Shown here one piece after another: positions 58,300 to 64,000 of a stretch of 64,000 bases of DNA. Position numbers and translations under genes: made by a program. Under the pieces are notes generated by a model. That model was not told where the DNA came from. It searched no databases and was given only the letters and a program-made list of their open reading frames with translations. Where the stretch lies: the NCBI GenBank assembly GCA_963666415.2, contig CAXXPD010000003.1, positions 3,906,001 to 3,970,000 on the forward strand, given 5' to 3'. The first letter of the stretch is position 1. Each line of letters begins with the position of its first letter. The stretch is from Bin87 sp963666415 (GTDB taxonomy: Bacteria > Chloroflexota > Dehalococcoidia > Lucifugimonadales > UBA3495).

Positions 58300-59693
58300 A
58301 CCCTGGGCGCGCCAGGTGCCGAAGATGGATGCCAGCGTCATCTTGCTCTCGGTGCCCTGCTCCGAGCGGGTGCCGCCGCTGATCTTGCGACTGATGACCA
58401 GGTGGCGCAGGCTGCGTTCGGCCGGGTTGTTGTCCGACGGCACGTCCGGTTCGGCCACGAAGACGAAGAGTTCCTTGATGAAGCGCTCGATGCGCCGGCA
58501 CAGCTTGCCTTGGACAACCGACGGGTCAGACAGGAAAGGGCGGCAGATGGCCAGCAGCTTCCGCTCCCAGGCCAGTTGGGCAACACGCCTTTGCCATGGC
58601 TCGTGATGGTTGCAGGCTTTGGCTGCGACATAGAGCTGGTGGACGGCCGCGGCCCATCGGGCCAGTGCGGCGTCTTTGGGGTAGCGGGTGCGCTGGTCGT
58701 GGATGTCCCGCAGCAGGTGGGCCCAGCACCGCTGCTTGGGGCCATCGTAATGGTGGTAGGCGGCGTAGAAATCGCTGACCAGCACTCCGGAGAAAGCATC
58801 GCTCAGCGCCTCGTCCACCACCGCCTTGCCCCGACCCCGCCGCAGGAAGTAGCGCTCGGTGGGGGTGCTGAAAGTCCACACGTAGCCGTTGGCCCCGCTC
58901 TGACGCCAGCCGGTTTCGTCGGCGTGGACCACTGGGCTGGCGCGGATGCGGTCCAGGATCGCGGCCACTGCCGGTTGGGCCCGCTGCGCCGTGCGATGGA
59001 TGGCGCTCACGATGGCCCCCACGCTGAGGCGCAACTGGTGCACGGTGTCCAGATACCACTGGACGCTGCGGATGGGCAGCCGCCCCTCTTCCCGCAGCGT
59101 GGCGATCAGGCTGAGCAGGTTGACGCCGAGACGCTGCTGGCCCAGGACCACGCTGTCCAGTTCCGCCGGAGGTGTGCAGCGCCGTCGGCAGGCCGGGCAA
59201 GTCCGAGCAATGTAGACGTGCTCGGTGACTTGCACCGGAACCACCGGCAGCTCGATGACTTCCCGAGTGCGCTGGATCCAGCCGCCGGACAGGTGGGCGC
59301 CGCAATCGGGACAACTCTCCACCACGTGCTCCACCCGGTGGGTCGGTGTCATGCGCCGGCGAGCGAAGCCGTGGCGTCGCTGCCTGCGGGGCCCCGGCTG
59401 CGCTGGGGGCTTCCGGCCCGATTTCGCCTTGAGGCCGGGCATTCGGAGCGGGCCGCCCGGTTTCGCCTGGCCTTCCAGTTCGGCAATCCGCCGCTGCAAC
59501 CGCTCAATCACCCGCTGCTGTTCCAGAACGGTGGCCTGCAGTTGGGCGATGATGGCGATGAGGACATCGCGGGTGGCGGTGGTCAGGTCAATTTCGGTAT
59601 CCACTCCCTGTATATGACATAACCGCCGCCACCCGTGCCAGCGTTCGGCAACCCGCCTTCGGCCAATTCACCTCACCAAGTCTGAACTGTTAC
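58241..59693 (-). mobile_element. IS66-family element (single-gene type)
   Basis: The 1453-base element starts GTAACAGTTCAGA and ends with its complement. It is flanked by a perfect 8-base duplication TCCGGGAC (58233-58240 and 59694-59701), the usual IS66 length. Only the large transposase gene is present, without tnpA/tnpB, as in the ISBst12-like group. Confidence 0.95.
58249..59604 (-). CDS. IS66-family transposase
   Basis: This 451-residue protein is open throughout. An N-terminal coiled coil (ATVLEQQRVIERLQRRIAEL) leads to a zinc-finger block (SCPDCGAHL and CPACRRRC). The DDE_Tnp_IS66 domain follows, with VVHADETGWRQSG, SDFYAAYHHYDG and the C-terminal PSDNNPAERSLRHLVISRKISGG. It is probably an active element. 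The start used is ATG 59604, with the stop 8 bases from the element end. Confidence 0.93.
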   Translation of the reverse strand: MDTEIDLTTATRDVLIAIIAQLQATVLEQQRVIERLQRRIAELEGQAKPGGPLRMPGLKAKSGRKPPAQPGPRRQRRHGFARRRMTPTHRVEHVVESCPDCGAHLSGGWIQRTREVIELPVVPVQVTEHVYIARTCPACRRRCTPPAELDSVVLGQQRLGVNLLSLIATLREEGRLPIRSVQWYLDTVHQLRLSVGAIVSAIHRTAQRAQPAVAAILDRIRASPVVHADETGWRQSGANGYVWTFSTPTERYFLRRGRGKAVVDEALSDAFSGVLVSDFYAAYHHYDGPKQRCWAHLLRDIHDQRTRYPKDAALARWAAAVHQLYVAAKACNHHEPWQRRVAQLAWERKLLAICRPFLSDPSVVQGKLCRRIERFIKELFVFVAEPDVPSDNNPAERSLRHLVISRKISGGTRSEQGTESKMTLASIFGTWRAQGLNPLAACRQLLISPQL

Positions 59694-59990
59694 TCCGGGA
59701 CCATGAGGCTTTGCAAAATAAATCACGCTACCGTCGGAACGCAAAGCGAGACACCCCCGATGCCGAAAGTGATCCCCATCTCGCCCGCCGACACAGATGG
59801 GGCGGACTCGCCGCAGATATGTCGCCAGTAATAATCTCGGTTGAGCCGCATCCAGCGGGGAACGGCGGTGCCAATCGCCGCACTGGTCGAGAACAGTGAA
59901 TCCTGCCTCGAGACCACCGACTTATGACGGATCAAAGTTTGCCGGGGTAGTCAAGCGGGACACCGTTTTTACTGACACGTGAACGGTCCA

Positions 59991-60863
59991 CTAAACATAA
60001 CCGACTTCCCTGACGCAGGCGCGCAGCACATCAGGCTTGGCCAACAGCCGCTGCGCGGCGGCCCAGAACTCGTGGCGCAAATGCCCCAGGTCAGCGCAAA
60101 CCACGTTCTTCAATTCGACCCGTCTCAAGTATCGCCAGATTCCTTCGTCCGGGTTCAACTCTGGAGCATACCCGGGCAACTGCTCCAGCCGGAGGCGTCG
60201 GGCTGCACCCCGAGCCAGGTACTCCTTGACCGCCCGGCAACGGTGGATCGGCGCACCGTCCCAAATCACCAGCAACTCGCCGGGTATCTCAGCGAGCAAC
60301 TGTTCCAGGAACCCGACGACGTCAGCCCCCTTGTAGGAGTGGTCCTGCACCGCGAGGTAAAGGTCTCCCGTCAGGCTGATCGCGCTCAGCTGGTCGTAGC
60401 TCAGCTTGCGCTGGATTACTGGGGTTTGGGCCACCGGCGCCCAGGTGCGCAACAACGCTGGCAGCAGGTAAAACCCCGATTCGTCGGCCCACAGAACCTG
60501 CCCCGTATTTGATGCGGGGATTGTCCGGCCTTCGGCTAGGGCGTTTTTTTGAGTTCGCCAAAGCGCCGATCCCGCCAGTCTTGGATTGCGTTCTCGTCCC
60601 GTTGGGTGGAACGCAGCGCCGGCTTTTGTCGGCTCCAGCCGCAGCCCCACAGTATCCGTCCCACCCCTGTTCAGGCCAGGGGCAGGCTCTGGGAAGGGTC
60701 GTAGGACACGCCAAATTCCCGCTCAATTACCTGGGCCACCCGCCCCCGCGTCCAGACTTCCCCGCTGAACCCGAAGGCCCCCGGCCCTCGGGTCAACAAC
60801 TCAGGGATTTGTCCCCGTTGCTGGTCGTTCAGCTTGGGCTGCCCGCCAGGATGCTGGGGTAGT
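59991..60863 (-). pseudogene. IS630-family transposase remnant cut by IS256
   Basis: The catalytic frame has VLWADESGFYLLPAL, LLVIWDGAPIHR and LPGYAPELNPDEGIWRYLR (D, D, E). Upstream frames carry GFSGEVWTRGRVAQVIEREFGVSY and WSRQKPALRS pieces of the helix-turn-helix region. A stop and extra bases lie near 60680. The same A7C run as in the other IS630 is at about 60543-60549. The N-terminus stops where IS256 begins. Confidence 0.8.
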
Positions 60864-62230
60864 GTCCCGTCAAGTAGTGTAAAAGCGCGTCATCCCTTTT
60901 GATGTTGATCAGGCCGCTGCGTCCAGCATATTGGGCGTCGGCAGTGCCTCGTTGCCGGCGGCGTTGGGGATGGTGAGGTAGCGGCGGGCTTCGGCCCATT
61001 CGTCGTGTTGCTCGGCCAGCACCGCGCCCACCAGGCGCCGCGCCGACAGCCGGTTGGGGAAAATGCCCACCACGTCAGTCCGGCGCCTTATCTCCCGGTT
61101 CAGCCGTTCCTGCGGGTTGTTGGACCACAGCTTCTGCCAGTGGGCCACTGGGAAGGCCGTGCAGGCCAGGATGTCCGGCGCGGCATCCGCCAGCAGCTCG
61201 GCCACCTGGGCAAAGGGCTCCCGGAGTTGTTCCACCACTCGGTCCAATTGGCCGTGGACCTCGGCGGGAGACAGTTGCTGGTAGATGGTGCGGACCATGC
61301 GAGAATGTCCTGGGTGGCCAGGCCAGGTTGGGCACGCTTGGGCACTCGGGTGAGCAGGTTGGCCATGAAGTGGGTGCGGCAGCGCTGCCAGCTGGCCCCA
61401 GTGAACACCGCGGCGATGGCGTTCTTCAGCCCCTGGTGAGCATCGGAGGTTACCAGCTCCACCCCGCTGAGGCCCCGAGCGGTCAGCGACCGCAGGAAGG
61501 CCAGCCAGAAGGCGCCGTCCTCGCTGGCGCCCACGTCCATACCCAGGATCTCACGCTGCCCTTCGGCATTGACCCCCGTCGCCACCACCACGCAGACGTT
61601 GACGATGCGACCGCCCTCCCGCACCTTCTGGGTCAGGCCGTCCAGCCACACGTAGGGGTAGGGACCACCGTCCAGGGGCCGACCCAGGAAACTCTCCACC
61701 ACTTCGTCCAGTTGCTCGCAGATGCGCGACACCTGGCTGCTGGAGATGCCGTCGCAACCCAGGGCCTTGATCAGATCGTCCACCCGCCGAGTGGACACGC
61801 CTTCTATATAGGCTTGCTGGATGACGGCCAGCAGGGCTTTCTCGCTGCGCCGCCGCGGTTCCAGCAGGCTGGGGAAGTAGCTGCCTTCCCGCAGCTTGGG
61901 AATATGCAACTCCATGGTGCCACCCGGGTATCCCAGGTGCGGTTGCGGTAGCCGTTGCGGTAGGTGACCCGCTCCGGGCTGCGTTCGCCGTGCTGGGCGC
62001 CGATCTGGGCGGAAACCTCGGCGTCCATGATGCCGTCCACCAGGACCCGCAGTGCTTCCCGCAGAAAGTCCACGTCTCCGTCCATACCACGCTTGCGTAA
62101 CAATTCCAAAAGATCCATTCTTTGCTTGACCACCGTCGTTCTCCTTGGTTGGGTTTGGCATTTCCGATCAAGGATGACGCGGTGGTCAGCGTTTTGCCAA
62201 CCGCCTAACTCTTACACCACTTCCTGGGAC
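60864..62230 (-). mobile_element. IS256-family element
   Basis: The ends read inward as GTCCCGTCAAGTAGTGTAA and GTCCCAGGAAGTGGTGTAA, an imperfect inverted repeat. No 8-base duplication was found, and the genes on either side are truncated fragments of different IS families. The element may have been rearranged after insertion. Confidence 0.75.
60909..62133 (-). pseudogene. IS256-family transposase in three frames
   Basis: The N-terminal frame starts at ATG 62133 (MVKQRMDLLELLRKRG) and carries AEVSAQIGAQHGERSPERVTYRNG. A break near 61925 moves to the catalytic part: YVWLDGLTQKVREGG, VELVTSDAHQGLKNAI and WQRCRTHFMANLL. A second break near 61295 moves to the final part with NNPQERLNREIRRRTDVVGIFPN. 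The full set of motifs is present, but not in one frame. Confidence 0.88.
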
Positions 62231-62240
62231 TCTACTCGTG

Positions 62241-63008
62241 ATGTACCGCTCGCCCCTCACCCTGCGCCAGTGGAAACAGGCCCTCTACATCTGGACCGGC
62301 GGACTGCTTCCCAGCTCGTCCGAGGAAGTGTCCCGGCGCATGGGCGTGGGTGATGGTACGGCCCGTGATATCGTCCTCCGCATCCTGAAGGCCGCAGAGG
62401 AGGATATCCCACCGCTGCGGGAGCCCGCCGAGATGGCCGTGTTCCTCTTGGCCGGCAACCCCCACTTCCGGCAGAAGGGCAGAGGGAGCAAGCCGGGACG
62501 ATCTTCTGCGAAGCGCTCCGGAGTAACTGCAATCGCCCTGGTGGGCCGCCGTACCGGCACAACCGTGATCCGCACCATCACCAAGGTAAGGAAGGCGGAA
62601 ATCGAGCAATTCATCCGGAAACACCTGGCTCCGGGCATGGACCTGTATCTGAGCGATCACAGCGCCAATCAGGGCGTCCGCGGCGCGGCCCTACACCTCG
62701 TCCCGGAACCGGAAGCCTCGTACCTCCTCCAGGATCTACGAGAACGGATTCGTACCGCGTTCATCACGGTGCACAACTGGGTGTCGGACGAGCACATGGC
62801 CGAATACCTGGCCGGATACCAGTGGTGGGAGAACCACCTACATCTGAGCCATCGGGAGCGGATGGAGCAGCTGGCCCGGGGAATGAGGTGGAAGGATCCA
62901 CCTCCTTCGACATCGCAGAGAAAGCGGGCGAAACGAAACCCGCGCCGTCCGGTGGGTGACGGAGCTTCGGCTTCCAAGCTGGGCCGAAACACCGAGCCAA
63001 TCTGCTGA
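62241..63008 (+). pseudogene. IS1595-like (ISXO2-type) transposase, N-terminally truncated
   Basis: ATG 62241 begins 11 bases after the IS256 end, at MYRSPLTLRQWKQALYIWTGG, which corresponds to the region after the usual zinc ribbon. The DDE-like core GVTAIALVGRRTG, LYLSDHSANQGVRG and the late HNWVSDEHMAEYLAGYQWWENH match ISXO2-type proteins. The zinc-binding N-terminus is missing. The C-terminal tail is basic. It is probably inactive. Confidence 0.65.
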
Positions 63009-63423
63009 GCCATCCGTAAATACTGCCGCCAGCCGCAGGTTGTATTTTCGGACATAACACGACCGGCCCGCCCAGTTCCTCATCATGGGACCGGGCGGCC
63101 GCTCCCATCTCGCCCAGTTTTGAGTGTGGACGGCCCTGCACAACATCCTTTCCCAAGGGACAGGCATCACGAAGACCCCCATCATGCCAAAACAGAACCT
63201 ACCGCAGCAGAGCCTATTCCAATGGGAGGAACGCCAGCGCCGTCCTTCAGCCGTATCCATCAACCCACATTCCATTGCCCCCACACCAAGCGGCCGGAAA
63301 CGACTTTCCCGCCATCCCCTCAGCCAGGCTTTTGGCGAGCAGTCCGCCGCTGCCCGCGAGGAAATGCCTTCGAGTACCTGGGCGGGATGCCGCGGCGCTG
63401 CCTGTTGTCAGCGACAGCCGGAC
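63009..63423. other. Intergenic, no gene seen
   Basis: This stretch lies between the IS1595-like gene and the repeat array. Frames are short and lack ribosome-binding sites. TTGTCAGCGACAGCCGGAC near 63404-63422 is a partial look-alike of the array units that follow. Confidence 0.5.
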
Positions 63424-63654
63424 ATTAACGACACCCCCGCACTGGAAATCCATTAACGACAAATTCCGGCATGGCAATGGTTGTCGTCTCACGTCCCACA
63501 AGCATCGAGATTAACGACAATTCGTGTCCTCCCTCGAGACTGGTCGGCGACAGCCGACCAGTCTCGACAACCATGCACGGAAAATCGATTAACGACAGGC
63601 TGCGGCGCGGCATCGGTTGTCGTTTTTGAAACCGGCACACTGAAATGAACGACA
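63424..63654. repeat. Array of seven AACGACA/TGTCGTT motifs
   Basis: ATTAACGACA occurs at 63424, 63452, 63510 and 63588, with ATGAACGACA at 63645. The complementary TTGTCGT occurs at 63481 and 63617. Two pairs face each other and could form stems (63455-63487 and 63591-63624), the second followed by TTTTT. Units are too short and irregular for CRISPR. Possible roles are protein-binding iterons, recombination sites or paired terminators. Confidence 0.75.
63535..63566. repeat. Perfect 14-base hairpin with a 4-base loop
   Basis: CGAGACTGGTCGGC and GCCGACCAGTCTCG pair without mismatch around GACA. It is G+C-rich and sits in the middle of the motif array. There is no T-run after it, so it is not a classic terminator. 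Its loop bases GACA match part of the array unit. Confidence 0.9.
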
Positions 63655-63768
63655 ATCCGACTGACCGCCCCGTCGGCGGTGGACACGTAGATGACCTCGC
63701 TGACCACCAGCATGGCGGTGGCCGTTGTGTCATGCCAATGCCGATCCACAGCATCATGGGATAAGGCC

Positions 63769-63966
63769 ATGAGGGAAATCTGCTACGTTCTGGCCTTTGT
63801 GTCGACTGCGGCGGCCATCGGTTCGGGCGTGGTCGTAGGCGCCGACATTCCCAACCTGTGGCACAGACCCGATTTCATCAAGAATTTCGCCTACAACGTG
63901 CTAGCACTGGCGATCGTCATCGCAGTGGTGGCAGACGGCATCGCAGTGGCCGTGTCACGCAGATAA
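63769..63966 (+). CDS. Small two-span membrane protein
   Basis: This 65-residue protein starts at ATG 63769, preceded by ATAAGGCC. The spans are CYVLAFVSTAAAIGSGVVVG and VLALAIVIAVVADGIAVAV, with a short soluble link (ADIPNLWHRPDFIKNF). It ends in SRR. No family is known to me. It follows the repeat array by about 115 bases. Confidence 0.55.
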   Translation: MREICYVLAFVSTAAAIGSGVVVGADIPNLWHRPDFIKNFAYNVLALAIVIAVVADGIAVAVSRR

Positions 63967-64000
63967 AAGCTCCGCTCAACCAATATCGGAAACTCAGGTG

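Noticed and set aside
60864..62230. 8-base target duplication for IS256
   Set aside because: The eight bases outside each inverted repeat do not match, so no duplication is claimed.
63424..63654. CRISPR array
   Set aside because: Units are only about 10 bases, occur on both strands and have uneven spacing; no cas gene is near.

Overview
High-G+C bacterial DNA made of genome-defence and DNA-repair genes heavily broken up by insertion sequences. Nothing in the window fixes the taxon. The mix of YhaO/YhaN, AddAB-type nucleases, DUF6361, lipoprotein serpin and many IS families would suit a Chloroflexota-like or other environmental/symbiotic bacterium, but this is a weak inference. No rRNA, tRNA or CRISPR array was seen.

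Layout. (a) 1-7.8 kb: the end of a type I restriction-modification locus (hsdS then hsdM), facing an RloC/PrrC-like AAA_13 ATPase gene that is cut by a tandem pair of IS4-like elements. (b) 8.0-28.9 kb: the most interesting block. A leftward set DUF6361 - PLD-family protein - SF2 helicase - YhaO-like nuclease - YhaN-like ATPase is divergent from a rightward AddB-like/AddA-like pair. Most neighbours overlap by 1-4 bases. The PLD gene is split by an IS1380-family element that itself carries an IS630-family element, and yhaN has one in-frame amber codon. (c) 29.0-33.3 kb: IS5, IS701 and a third IS4-like copy, with a winged-helix gene remnant. (d) 33.3-37.5 kb: a PD-(D/E)XK nuclease-domain remnant joined to a large SIR2-domain defence-type protein. 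(e) 37.5-45.5 kb: two decayed tyrosine recombinases flanking a HEPN-like gene that was cut by an IS21 element, a decayed IS701, two small inverted-repeat elements, and a cluster of short palindromes. (f) 45.6-58.3 kb: quieter envelope genes (membrane proteins, three lipoproteins, a lipoprotein serpin, half an MFS transporter, a DUF2071 protein). (g) 55.7-63.0 kb: IS66, IS630, IS256, IS1595 and an integrase-like element. (h) 63.4-63.66 kb: a repeat/hairpin array before a small membrane protein.

How it fits together. Blocks a-e look like a defence island: restriction-modification, a tRNase-toxin-like ATPase, a helicase/nuclease cassette, a SIR2 effector and a HEPN-like protein. Several insertions can be undone exactly on paper. 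Removing the element plus one target-site copy restores open frames of 765 codons (AAA_13), 612 (PLD), 385 (HEPN-like) and 443 (IS1380 transposase). Those genes were therefore intact until recently. Many other genes carry single-base indels or nonsense codons; these may be real decay or, at homopolymers, assembly errors.
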